This document shows, one piece after another, positions 1-8,886 of a stretch of 64,000 nucleotides of DNA (position 1 is its first letter; every line of letters starts with the position of its first letter). Below the pieces are notes generated by a model. The model had not been told where the DNA came from and did no database searches. It was given only the letters and a program-made list of their open reading frames with translations. This DNA comes from UBA7916 sp036121365. GTDB lineage: Bacteria; Pseudomonadota; Gammaproteobacteria; Comchoanobacterales; Comchoanobacteraceae. The stretch lies in NCBI GenBank assembly GCA_036121365.1, contig JAZAFR010000016.1, positions 1-64,000 on the forward strand, written 5' to 3'. The position numbers were made by a program, and so were the translations under genes.

Positions 1-1
1 A

Positions 2-1834
2 AAGGCTATTGAAGATTTGATAGAAGAGATTAATGGAAAGCCTATTTTTAGGACAATAGATGATGGTTTAGAGGTGATTGAACATGCAGTAGACAAAGAA
101 AATATTGCCAGTTTACTATTATCACCTGATAGCAATGGAGCCATTTTTATAGACGTCAACGATCGAAATAGGAATGGAGAAACAGCGCTGATGCTAGCAG
201 CAAGGATGGGTCACCCAGCCATAGTTAAAGCGATATTAGATCATGAGAAATGCGATTCTACTATCATCAACGCCACAGATGGAAATGGAATGACAGCGCT
301 GATGATAGCAGCAGATAGAGGTAACGAAGGCGTAGTTAAAGCGATATTAGATCATGAGAAATGCGATTCTGCTATCATCAACGCCAAAGATCAGAATGAG
401 ATGACAGCGCTGATGATAGCAGCATGGGCGGGACACATAGCCACTGTAAAAGCGATATTAGCTCATGAGAAGTGCGATATTGAGGCCATCAACACTAAAA
501 GTTCTAATGGCGATACAGCGCTGACGACGGCAGCATTTCAGGGAGACCTAGCCATAGTAAACGCGATATTGGATCATGAGAAATGCGATTCTACTATCAT
601 CAACGCCACAGATGGAAATGGAATGACAGCGCTGATGATGGCAGCATATCGGGGAGACCTAGCCACAGTAAACGCGATATTGGATCATTGTGATGCTGAT
701 ACCATTAACGCCAAAGATCACGAGGGGAGAACAGCGCTGATGCTAGCAGCAAGGATGGGTCACCCAGCCACATTCAAAGCGATATTAGATCATCCTGCAG
801 TCAATGCTGATACCATCAACGCCACAGATGGAACGGGGATGACAGCGCTGATGATTGCGGCAGTTATGGGTCACCCAGCCATAGTAGAAGCGATATTAGA
901 TCATGAGAAATGCGATTCTACTATCATCAACGCCACAGATGGAAATGGGATGACAGCGCTGATGATAGCAGCAGATAGAGGTAACGAAGGCGTAGTTAAA
1001 GCGATATTAGATCATGAGAAATGCGATTCTACTATCATCAACGCCACAAATGACAAGGGGATGACAGCACTGATGATTGCGGCAGTTATGGGTCACACAG
1101 ACGTAGTAAAGGCGATATTGGCCCATCCTGAAGTCAATGCTGATACCATCAACGCCAAAGATGACGAGGGGATGACAGCGCTGATGATAGCAGCAGATAG
1201 AGGTAACGAAGGCGTACTTAAAGCGATATTAGATCATGAGAAATTCGATTCTGCTATCATCAACGCCAAAGATGAAAAGGGGTTGACAGCGCTGATGATA
1301 GCAGCAATGAGGGGTCACATAGACGTAGTAAAGGCGATATTGTCCCATCCTGAAGTCAATGCTGATACCATCAACGCCACAGATAGAACGGGGATAACAG
1401 CGCTGATGTTTGCGGCAGTTATGGGACACACAGACGTAGTAAAGGCGATATTGGCTCATTGTGATGCTGATACCATTAACGCCAAAGATCACGAGGGGAT
1501 GACAGCGATGATGATGGCAGAACAGAGCGATAATCTAGAGGTAGTCAAAGCGTTATTGGATCATAAAGAAGGTGAAACCCATACTGTGAGTGATGATCAG
1601 GCTATGGAAGCTGCCTTGCGAGCAGAACAGCAAGGTAAAGGATCCATAGCAAAGATGATAGTGAAACATAGAAATATTTCGGAGAGAAAGATGGTTCTAT
1701 ATTCATGTAAAAATAAAATAGAAAAAGCAAAAGACGCAGTGTTATCAAATAAAGGAGAGAGTCTCATTGTTGCGTTGGGTGCGATAGCAGTAGCAGCTAC
1801 AACTTTCAATAAATTTTTTGGAGCGGGCATGTAA
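2..1834 (+). CDS. Ankyrin-repeat protein, 5' end cut by window edge
   Basis: The reading frame is open from base 2, so the gene starts upstream of the window; the first start-like codon inside is only a TTG at 17. About 13 ankyrin units follow each other, each with a TALM-AA-GH/G-VKAIL core. Units are 35-37 residues, slightly longer than the canonical 33, because the loop carries inserts such as HEKCDSTIINATD. After the repeats comes a charged segment and a C-terminal hydrophobic stretch (SLIVALGAIAVAATTF) that could be a membrane anchor. Ankyrin arrays mediate protein-protein contacts and are common in effectors of intracellular bacteria; an effector role here is inference. Several units are almost identical at DNA level, a sign of recent internal duplication. 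Confidence 0.9.
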   Translation, partial: KAIEDLIEEINGKPIFRTIDDGLEVIEHAVDKENIASLLLSPDSNGAIFIDVNDRNRNGETALMLAARMGHPAIVKAILDHEKCDSTIINATDGNGMTALMIAADRGNEGVVKAILDHEKCDSAIINAKDQNEMTALMIAAWAGHIATVKAILAHEKCDIEAINTKSSNGDTALTTAAFQGDLAIVNAILDHEKCDSTIINATDGNGMTALMMAAYRGDLATVNAILDHCDADTINAKDHEGRTALMLAARMGHPATFKAILDHPAVNADTINATDGTGMTALMIAAVMGHPAIVEAILDHEKCDSTIINATDGNGMTALMIAADRGNEGVVKAILDHEKCDSTIINATNDKGMTALMIAAVMGHTDVVKAILAHPEVNADTINAKDDEGMTALMIAADRGNEGVLKAILDHEKFDSAIINAKDEKGLTALMIAAMRGHIDVVKAILSHPEVNADTINATDRTGITALMFAAVMGHTDVVKAILAHCDADTINAKDHEGMTAMMMAEQSDNLEVVKALLDHKEGETHTVSDDQAMEAALRAEQQGKGSIAKMIVKHRNISERKMVLYSCKNKIEKAKDAVLSNKGESLIVALGAIAVAATTFNKFFGAGM

Positions 1835-1960
1835 AGATCAGTAACCAATCAATATCCCCGGAAAGTTTATTCAAAATTGAACTGAAATTACCAGTAAAAA
1901 CCTGAAAAATTGACAATAATAAGCTATATAAAACAGTGACAACTAGAATAAAGGTGAAAT

Positions 1961-2107
1961 ATGAGTTCAATCATAAAATCAATGAAGGCAATGGGATATG
2001 AAGATGTTAACACAGGAGGAGTGTGCTTTGGGCTTGCCCCGAGATTATAAATATCAGCTGCAGTTCAATGATTTAGGAGACGTTATTAAAAATATTACTG
2101 TCAATTA
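1961..2107 (+). pseudogene. Remnant of an effector-like gene (GGVCFGLA start)
   Basis: A purine-rich ribosome site (AAGGTG) precedes an ATG at 1961 that encodes MSSIIKSMKAMGYEDVNTGG followed by VCFGLA, then a stop at 2048. Just before the stop, another frame (RDYKYQLQFNDLGDVIKNI) stays open to TAA at 2105. The intact ribosome site, short length and frame switch suggest a gene reduced to its first codons plus a small downstream piece. A Gly-Val-Cys-Phe-Gly start resembles the N-terminal cysteine motif of some papain-like effector proteins, but this is only a resemblance. It could also be a genuine small protein of 29 residues. Confidence 0.4.
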
Positions 2108-2241
2108 ATTGGGCATTCAAAATTCAAACTAAAATAATCAGTCAGAAAAACAGGAGAACATAAACATCGACGTGATATCATTCTATTATTGATACCTCCA
2201 TTGTCCCTAAAATGTTCACTGATAATTCTTGTAGCAGACAG

Positions 2242-2376
2242 TCAACAAGGTATCTCAGTATACTCATATAAACCTGTAATGGCGTCTTGGACTTTTTCTC
2301 TTTTCTTGTTTTGATTTTTAAACACCACCACCTTCTCAAACAGATTCACTGTCTCTTGAATACTTCTGGTCGTCAT
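2242..2376 (-). other. Short minus-strand ORF of 44 codons, doubtful
   Basis: An ATG at 2376 opens a frame of 44 codons (MTTRSIQETVNLFEKVVVFK and on) that ends at TGA 2242. Composition looks protein-like with a charged, possibly helical segment, but there is no strong ribosome site and no recognisable family. It may be another fragment of decayed sequence in this gap. Confidence 0.2.
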
Positions 2377-2411
2377 GTTATTTTACTTACTCTGCCTAAA
2401 TATTGATTCGA

Positions 2412-4298
2412 ATGAAAAAAACTATTCTTTTAATCTTTTTATCTGTTTTATTTACTCCTATATATGGCAATGGCTTGATTGGAAAACAGCCACCTTTAAG
2501 TAAGCTATACCAATATGAGAAAGTCCTAATTGTTGGAACTGGGAAAAATATTGCACCCTACGCCAAAGAAACACTTCAACAAGTCGATCGCATTGGCCAA
2601 CTCTTTTCAAATTACTCTGTCATTTTTTTCACTGACAACAATGACGATGATACTGAGAGCATCTTGCAAGCTTATGTTAATCAATCTCCACACACAAGAA
2701 CTTTGATCGTCAACAAAAATAATCCCGGAATTAGAACTGAGCGAATTGCATTTGCCAGAAATGCATTGATGCAAGAAGCCTACACCAAAGGCCTACTCGA
2801 CTCACACCGCATTGTCATTCAAGTTGATATGGATGACATACTCACTGCTCATCCCATCGATCAAACACTGATACCCAACTCACTACTGAAACTCAATCAG
2901 TATGATGTTATTTGTTCTAATAACTATGGCATGTACTATGACCGATGGGCTTTAAGAACAGACCTCAGCCCCGAGAACTGCGTTAAAAAGAAAACTTGCA
3001 ACCTAGATCTTTCTCACTGGTTTGGTAGTCGCCTACACAATGCCAACCACATTGATAGCAGTATGGAAATGTTGCCAGTACAGTCTTGTTTTGGTGGCTT
3101 TGCAATTTATAAGTCCTCTACCATTAAACTTTGCATGCAAACAGGGAATTGTCTATACCAAGGTCGTGAAAATGGACTCTTTAAATCCAAAGATTGCGAA
3201 CATGTGTATTTCAATCGAGCCTTACGACAATATGCAAACGCAAAAATTGCCATAGACCCTCAATTAAAAATTGGCAAAGACAACAGCATGTGCATTGACG
3301 CAAAGGTGAAACCTTATATTTTGCCACATTATATTTCTGATAAATCAATTCCTATGGCTGCTGACTACACATTCGCCACACAGAAACAAAGACAAAGGCA
3401 ACTTCTACATACCAATAACGTATATGGCGCATATCATCCTCGCTCTTGGGATGGATATAAAATCATTTATGTGCCATCCACTGATTTACCTCTGTTTTTT
3501 AGCACCTGGTTTACCCGCATACAAAGTCCTTTTATTCTGGTTAGTGGGCTTGGAGATTTTTCATTGCCGTCTGAACTCAATCAAATTAAAACGAAAGGTG
3601 TTTTTACTAAAATTCGTTCAAAACCTCTGATCATTGATGAAATATTGTCTAACCCGCTAATGATCAAATGGTATACTCAAAATTATGACACCTCAATTAA
3701 TCATCCAAAGATGGAATATTTCCCCATTGGTCTTGGTTTTTTAGCTCATGAAAATAAGGATTCACATGGTGAAAAAAAATCACCATACTCAGTACAAGAC
3801 AAATCTATGAAAGACATCGTCAAAACGCTTAAGCCCACATCCCAACGTCAAATGAAAGTTTATTCAGACACCCATTTGCTCGATTCATCTATGCGACATT
3901 CTGAAAAACAAATACTGTCTAGACATCAAGTCTATGAAATAATAAAGAACAACTCTCTCATTGACTTCCAAAACACACCTATCAAACGATCTGAGCAGTG
4001 GAAAAAACGTGGCGAATACATGTTTTCTCTTAGCCTGATTGGCAATGGGTTTGACTGCCACCGCACTTGGGAAAGTCTCATACTGGGAAATATTGTACTC
4101 CTTCAATCTTCTCCTATAGATCCTTTATTTGCAGATTTACCCGTTGTCATCATCAAAGACTTCAGTGAAATCACTGAGCAAAATTTGGAGAAATGGGCAT
4201 TGCAATATGGCGATGCGTTTACCAATCCTGATTATCGTAATAAACTGACCACAGCTTATTGGCTCTTCAAAATCAGAAACTCCGCTCTTCAGACTTGA
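2412..4298 (+). CDS. Secreted two-domain glycosyltransferase-like protein (CAP59/GT69-like plus exostosin-like)
   Basis: The ATG at 2412 is preferred over an upstream TTG at 2403 because it starts a clear Sec signal peptide (MKKTILLIFLSVLFTPIYG). The first half resembles the CAP59/alpha-mannosyltransferase (GT69) group: FFTDNNDDDTESIL, then RTERIAFARNALM, and an acidic VDMDDI that could be the DxD metal/nucleotide-sugar motif near residue 143. The second half resembles the exostosin/GT47 C-terminus: GFDCHRTWESLILG followed by SSPIDPLFADLPVVIIKDF near residues 545-585. Both signatures are best known from eukaryotic proteins or scattered bacteria, so transfer is possible. Substrate unknown. A periplasmic or surface location follows from the signal peptide. 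Family calls are by motif memory only. Confidence 0.7.
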   Translation: MKKTILLIFLSVLFTPIYGNGLIGKQPPLSKLYQYEKVLIVGTGKNIAPYAKETLQQVDRIGQLFSNYSVIFFTDNNDDDTESILQAYVNQSPHTRTLIVNKNNPGIRTERIAFARNALMQEAYTKGLLDSHRIVIQVDMDDILTAHPIDQTLIPNSLLKLNQYDVICSNNYGMYYDRWALRTDLSPENCVKKKTCNLDLSHWFGSRLHNANHIDSSMEMLPVQSCFGGFAIYKSSTIKLCMQTGNCLYQGRENGLFKSKDCEHVYFNRALRQYANAKIAIDPQLKIGKDNSMCIDAKVKPYILPHYISDKSIPMAADYTFATQKQRQRQLLHTNNVYGAYHPRSWDGYKIIYVPSTDLPLFFSTWFTRIQSPFILVSGLGDFSLPSELNQIKTKGVFTKIRSKPLIIDEILSNPLMIKWYTQNYDTSINHPKMEYFPIGLGFLAHENKDSHGEKKSPYSVQDKSMKDIVKTLKPTSQRQMKVYSDTHLLDSSMRHSEKQILSRHQVYEIIKNNSLIDFQNTPIKRSEQWKKRGEYMFSLSLIGNGFDCHRTWESLILGNIVLLQSSPIDPLFADLPVVIIKDFSEITEQNLEKWALQYGDAFTNPDYRNKLTTAYWLFKIRNSALQT

Positions 4299-4465
4299 TA
4301 TGGCAATATTTGATCATTTAAACAGCTGCTTTCCTACAGTATATTCTGCTCGGAGACAACCACTTTGAATGTCTAGAGATCAGATGATCAGATGCGTATA
4401 TCTTCTGTAATACAGCATTTCTTCTTGTTCTGATCTCGTCTTCAATCACCCACTGAGACTGCCCT

Positions 4466-5227
4466 CTATTTCCCCCAGTTTTCCTGAATCAAATTTTCTA
4501 TTGTCTGTGCTTCTTCGGGCTGTTGCATACTTAGGTAATTGGCTTTTGTCATCTCCAATGCACGGCGCAACAGCTTTTTAGAACTTGTATTGACAATGAC
4601 ATCTGCCAAGCGTCTCTGACTGGCGACATAAGCATGACTTCTTCTATAATGCTGAGCAATACTATAATCCCTCTTCAGAAGAATCTCTCTCATTTGACTT
4701 TTCAATTCCATTGTTTCATCGGCATACTTACTCTTAGGATAATTGGTTATTAATAAGTTCGCTGAGACAATTCCATCCTTTAGAATTTCTGAATTTGCAT
4801 ATCCATACTTTTCTCTCGCTACCCTTGGAAGCCAATGCTGTGCATGAAACTCCTTCAGAGATGCTTTTGTTTTAATATACAGGGCGTAATCAGAATTTGG
4901 CTCATATGGATACAATGTGAAAAACTGATCTGCTGACTCAATCGCTGCTTTGTAATTTCCTGATCGATATTCAGAATGCATGAGCTCTAACTTATACAAC
5001 TGCGCATTTGAGCTGATCTGATAATTGTTACTCAACTGTGTTAAAGGCTCTATTGCTGCTTGATATTTTCCGTCACTCAGCTGTTTTCTTGCTTTGTAAA
5101 CGAGAACCTCTTCGCTTTGATTGCCCTTGCTGGCTTTAGACTCTTTGCAGCCACACAACGCAGACAGTAGCATAATAGCACATAGTAAATTCATGTAATG
5201 TCGATATTTATAAAAAAGTATAGTCAT
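4466..5227 (-). CDS. bamD: Outer-membrane assembly lipoprotein BamD
   Basis: BamD is the essential lipoprotein of the BAM complex that folds beta-barrel proteins into the outer membrane. The ATG at 5227 has a GAGG ribosome site six bases upstream; an upstream GTG at 5239 is less likely. A lipoprotein signal ends in LSALCGC, with the second Cys as probable lipidation site. TPR-like repeats follow (YKARKQLSDGKYQAAIEPL; YRSGNYKAAIESADQFFTLYP), and ANLLITNYPKSKYADE matches a typical BamD repeat. Length is close to the usual 245 residues. It is divergent from rluD with a short shared upstream region, as in many gammaproteobacteria. Confidence 0.9.
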   Translation of the reverse strand: MTILFYKYRHYMNLLCAIMLLSALCGCKESKASKGNQSEEVLVYKARKQLSDGKYQAAIEPLTQLSNNYQISSNAQLYKLELMHSEYRSGNYKAAIESADQFFTLYPYEPNSDYALYIKTKASLKEFHAQHWLPRVAREKYGYANSEILKDGIVSANLLITNYPKSKYADETMELKSQMREILLKRDYSIAQHYRRSHAYVASQRRLADVIVNTSSKKLLRRALEMTKANYLSMQQPEEAQTIENLIQENWGK

Positions 5228-5302
5228 ATTAGTCCTCACTATTATAAACTTTTGAGATTTGTATTATAATGCCAATTTAAAATCAATGTAAATCCCTACG
5301 CT

Positions 5303-6262
5303 ATGAAAAACCATATTAACTTCTTACATTGCGCAAAATCAGAAGACTGTCAGTTTAGGATTGACCAGCTTCTCAGTGAGCATTTAAAGCCCTATTCACG
5401 TTCACAAATCCAAAACTGGATCAAATCTGGCAACCTTAAAATTAATGGAGAGACCTGCCTCATCCCAAAACAAAAACCTCAGCTAGGTGACCAGATTCAT
5501 TTAGAGGCATTGATTGATGACCACTCATCTGTTAAAGCACAACCCATTCTTTTAGATAAAATATACGAAGACTCCGATATTTTATTGATTAACAAACCCT
5601 CTGACTTAATTGTTCACCCAGGTGCAGGCAATCCAGATGGCACCTTGATGAATGCCTTACTTTTTGATTGCCCTCAACTGTCTAAACTCCCCCGTGCTGG
5701 GATAGTCCATAGGCTTGATAAGAACACCACTGGTATTATGATCATTGCAAAAACATTTGAATCCTACCATACGCTGACGCAAATGCTAGCTGATCGTAAC
5801 ATTCAAAGAGAATATATTGCAATTGTAGATGGCAATCTCAAAAGTGGCCTCACCATAGATAAGCCCATTGCTAGACACAAAACATCTAGACAAAAAATGG
5901 CCGTATGCCCAAATGGAAAGCCTGCAATATCTCATGTATCACTACTGAACAGATTTCTTTTTTATACCCTCGTCAAAGTCAAACTTGAAACCGGTAGAAC
6001 GCATCAAATTCGCGTCCATTTGAACTCAATCGGGCATCCTGTTTTGGGCGACCCAACCTACGGAAAACACAAAGGATATCAAAAACTTGACCCAGAACTC
6101 GCACAGACCATTTTATCGTTTAAACGTCAGGCCCTACATGCTCACATACTCACTTTTAATCACCCCATCACAAATCAGCCCTGTCAGTATACCGCTCCAA
6201 TACCCAGTGACATGCAAGCGCTGATTGAAGGTTTAAAACAATCAACCCATTCGACACATTGA
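5303..6262 (+). CDS. rluD: 23S rRNA pseudouridine synthase RluD
   Basis: RluD makes pseudouridines at 1911/1915/1917 of helix 69 of 23S rRNA and aids 50S assembly. An S4 RNA-binding domain occupies roughly residues 15-75 (LKPYSRSQIQNWIKSGNLKI). The catalytic domain carries the family motif GIVHRLDKNTTGIMIIAKT near residue 135, with the catalytic Asp in HRLD. ETGRTHQIRVHLNSIGHPVLGDPTYG closes the active-site region. At 319 residues it matches the family. Its position divergent from bamD and upstream of pgeF supports RluD rather than RluA or RluC. Confidence 0.92.
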   Translation: MKNHINFLHCAKSEDCQFRIDQLLSEHLKPYSRSQIQNWIKSGNLKINGETCLIPKQKPQLGDQIHLEALIDDHSSVKAQPILLDKIYEDSDILLINKPSDLIVHPGAGNPDGTLMNALLFDCPQLSKLPRAGIVHRLDKNTTGIMIIAKTFESYHTLTQMLADRNIQREYIAIVDGNLKSGLTIDKPIARHKTSRQKMAVCPNGKPAISHVSLLNRFLFYTLVKVKLETGRTHQIRVHLNSIGHPVLGDPTYGKHKGYQKLDPELAQTILSFKRQALHAHILTFNHPITNQPCQYTAPIPSDMQALIEGLKQSTHSTH

Positions 6263-6418
6263 TTTCAAAGCATCTGACTCCTCTCTTTTAATGAGTCTGT
6301 ACTGATAATAAATCAAGACAGTATTCTATTGGCATATCTTTTGTCATCGCATTATTCACTTTTTATCTTGTCTATTTGTTTGATTTTTACTATTATGAAA
6401 TGATTTGTAAGACTGAGT

Positions 6419-6440
6419 GAAGACTGTTTGTCTTTTTTTG
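6419..6440 (+). terminator. Possible rho-independent terminator after rluD
   Basis: GAAGAC, a five-base loop and GTCTTT form a short stem followed by an unbroken run of T. It lies between rluD and pgeF, about 160 bases after the rluD stop. The stem is short (six pairs, one G-U), so efficiency is uncertain. Confidence 0.4.
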
Positions 6441-6466
6441 ATTTTTAACATATAGAGGGACAATTT

Positions 6467-7189
6467 ATGGCAAACAAAGCCAACTGGCCAGCCCCACAAA
6501 ACATCCATACACTCATCACCATTCAGTCAGATTTGCCTGGCACTTTTTATAATCGTAAACTGACCAACGTGCAACGAAGGCATCCTCTATACTCTAGAAG
6601 AACACAGAAGGATATTGCACACAACATTCAACCAAGTGTCATACAATATTTAAAACAAGCGGACTCCAACCATTGCGCCTATGTCAACAACCTTGGACAT
6701 ATTCGATCCGCAGACGCTAGTATTACGAAACTTAGCCAGACCGCCCTCTCTGTTTACACAGCAGACTGCCTACCCATTCTGTTTACTGACCATTCAGGAT
6801 CTTTTGTTGGCACTGTTCATGCTGGCTGGAAAGGTCTTTATAGTGAGATCATACCATCAACTCTGAAGAAAATTGACCGTCCAATGTCTGAGTTGATTTT
6901 TTGGATAGGTCCATGTATCAGCGCAAAATACTATGAAGTCTCCTCTGAGTTCAAAAATAAGTTTACAACACATAACGCTGACTCTGCTTCTTTCTTCTCT
7001 CATCTAGAACAGTCTATTTTTTTTGACCTTAGAGGATATGCCTGTAACCAATTACAACAGATGGGAGCCCACAATATCCATCACAGTATTGATTGCACTT
7101 ATGACAACCCGTCTCTTCCATCTTATCGACAATCTGGTCTAAAGCTAACAGATCGTATTCTATGTCTCATCTGGAAGACCATAGTATAA
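6467..7189 (+). CDS. pgeF: Peptidoglycan editing factor / multicopper purine nucleoside phosphorylase PgeF (YfiH)
   Basis: Members of this Cu-oxidase_4 family act as purine nucleoside phosphorylases/adenosine deaminases and, in E. coli, prevent misincorporation of L-Ser into peptidoglycan. The signature TADCLPILFTD followed by VGTVHAGWKGL (Cys and His metal ligands) lies near residues 100-130, and WIGPCISAKYYEVSSEF gives the third conserved block. The ATG at 6467 follows an AGAGGGA ribosome site. Length (240) equals the usual 243. rluD-pgeF order is conserved in proteobacteria. Confidence 0.9.
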   Translation: MANKANWPAPQNIHTLITIQSDLPGTFYNRKLTNVQRRHPLYSRRTQKDIAHNIQPSVIQYLKQADSNHCAYVNNLGHIRSADASITKLSQTALSVYTADCLPILFTDHSGSFVGTVHAGWKGLYSEIIPSTLKKIDRPMSELIFWIGPCISAKYYEVSSEFKNKFTTHNADSASFFSHLEQSIFFDLRGYACNQLQQMGAHNIHHSIDCTYDNPSLPSYRQSGLKLTDRILCLIWKTIV

Positions 7190-7241
7190 ATCAAACAGAC
7201 ATTATTTGCTTTTTCCATCCATCATGTTTAGAATGTTGTAA

Positions 7242-8654
7242 ATGTTAAATATGATACTTATGTGTTTTCAAAGCTTACGACGACTTCAAATGCTTTCTAT
7301 TTTTTTGTCTTTTTTTTCTTTTTGTTACGGTACGCCAACACCATCACCTATTTTAACTCAGGTACAAGCCAAAGAGAAAAGTACTGTTTCTAGTCAATCT
7401 CTAACCTCTCATGTATCCAATCATAAGAAACAGGATTTACAACAAGCTTTAGCAAAATCTATGCCTGCTGTGGTCACCCTTGAAGTCATGCATGATGCCC
7501 TTCAGCCACCAAGATCCATCGACATCAAAGAGCCCTACACTCAGCCATCTCGTTCATTTGGCTCAGGTTTTTTCATTTCAGATCAAGGATTTTTAATCAC
7601 CAATGCACATGTTATACATGGTGCTAAGTCAATTTTGATTAAAAACCACTCTGGTAACGAAGCCATTGGACAAGTTGTTGGGGTTGACACTGTGTCTGAT
7701 CTTGCTGTTCTTCATACCTCTATAAAGCCAGATACTTTCATTGACCTCAATAGTCACAATGATGTTTACATAGGAGAACCAGTATACGCAATTGGTAATG
7801 CTTTTGATCTGGCACAATCGGTTTCTTATGGTATTGTAAGCGCACTTCATCGAGCCATATCTAACCCTTTACAAGACTTCATCCAAACGGACTCTGCTAT
7901 CAATCAGGGTAACTCAGGTGGACCGTTGATCAATAGTCAAGGTGAACTTGTTGGGGTCAATACAATGATCATTACGACTTCAGGCGGCAATAATGGTGTT
8001 GGTTTTGCCATCCCTCTTTCTATTGTTCGTAGTATTTCTCAACAAATCATTGAATATGGGAATGTAAAACCTAGTCAACTTGGTGTTCATGTTCAGAACA
8101 TATCGTCTGATTTGGCACAAGCACTTGGAAGTAAGGAAAACATTCATGGGGTTTTAATTTCTGACGTTATGCCTAATAGCTCTGCGGAAAGCCTTAAACT
8201 GCAACCCAAGGATATCATCACAACCTTCAATGAAGAACCCATTGTCACAGCATCACAATTGGCAGCTCAAGTATACGCCCTGAGAGAGAATAGCCTGGCT
8301 AAAATTGATGTTCTCAGAAATGGAAAACCACTCACCTTCTCTGGAACTTTGTTAATGCCAACACCCGAAACGATATCAAATACCAATCCTTTCCATGGCA
8401 CTGAATTAAAGTCATACGAGGTACTGGATTTCTCAGGGTCCAAAATTAGAGGACTACAAATCAACCAAATCCAAGAAAATAGTTCCGCGTGGGTTTCTGG
8501 CTTATTAAAAGATGATGTCATCATTAAAGCTGGCAATAATCGTGTTGAAAACTTAAGCGACATCAAAAAACTCACAAATGATAAATCAATACTGCTTGAA
8601 ATAATAAGACTCAACCGAACCTTGTTCCTGTTGCTGAAGCCGTCAACCAGTTAA
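7242..8654 (+). CDS. Periplasmic serine endoprotease DegP/DegQ-like
   Basis: This is an HtrA-family protease and chaperone of the periplasm that degrades misfolded envelope proteins. An N-terminal hydrophobic signal (LSIFLSFFSFCYG) precedes the trypsin-like domain. Catalytic residues are visible: His in FLITNAHVIHGA, Asp in VSDLAVLHT and Ser in QGNSGGPLIN. Two PDZ domains follow, one around residues 275-370 (GVLISDVMPNSSAESLKLQP) and a shorter one at the C-terminus (GLQINQIQENSSAW). Total length (470) fits DegP/DegQ. Which paralogue cannot be decided. No strong ribosome site precedes the ATG at 7242, so a start at a nearby internal ATG is possible. Confidence 0.88.
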   Translation: MLNMILMCFQSLRRLQMLSIFLSFFSFCYGTPTPSPILTQVQAKEKSTVSSQSLTSHVSNHKKQDLQQALAKSMPAVVTLEVMHDALQPPRSIDIKEPYTQPSRSFGSGFFISDQGFLITNAHVIHGAKSILIKNHSGNEAIGQVVGVDTVSDLAVLHTSIKPDTFIDLNSHNDVYIGEPVYAIGNAFDLAQSVSYGIVSALHRAISNPLQDFIQTDSAINQGNSGGPLINSQGELVGVNTMIITTSGGNNGVGFAIPLSIVRSISQQIIEYGNVKPSQLGVHVQNISSDLAQALGSKENIHGVLISDVMPNSSAESLKLQPKDIITTFNEEPIVTASQLAAQVYALRENSLAKIDVLRNGKPLTFSGTLLMPTPETISNTNPFHGTELKSYEVLDFSGSKIRGLQINQIQENSSAWVSGLLKDDVIIKAGNNRVENLSDIKKLTNDKSILLEIIRLNRTLFLLLKPSTS

Positions 8655-8886
8655 TAAGAGCTTTTGTTTAATTGGCCTCATTGTATCAATATGAGATCAG
8701 GGTTCTAAAAGCGTTTGTTTTCATTCCATGAATGTCTCAATGCGAAAACCACTCACTTTTTTTAAATATAATGCGATATTTTCAGCATGATACCAATGTA
8801 GCATAAAGGTTTCTAAATCGTTTTCCTGTACTTGAACTTGAGCTTGGTTTGATTTAATATGTTAATAATGTTTATTGAGAGTTGAT

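Larger units (their letters stand above)
1835..2411. other. Intergenic region with gene debris
   Basis: No intact gene of normal size is present between the ankyrin gene and the glycosyltransferase. The stretch holds a broken plus-strand reading frame (1961-2107) and a 44-codon minus-strand frame (2242-2376), both given separately. The rest is AT-rich sequence in which I see nothing. Confidence 0.6.

Noticed and set aside
1229..1848. Minus-strand frames opposite the ankyrin gene
   Set aside because: They mirror the ankyrin repeats and lack ribosome sites.
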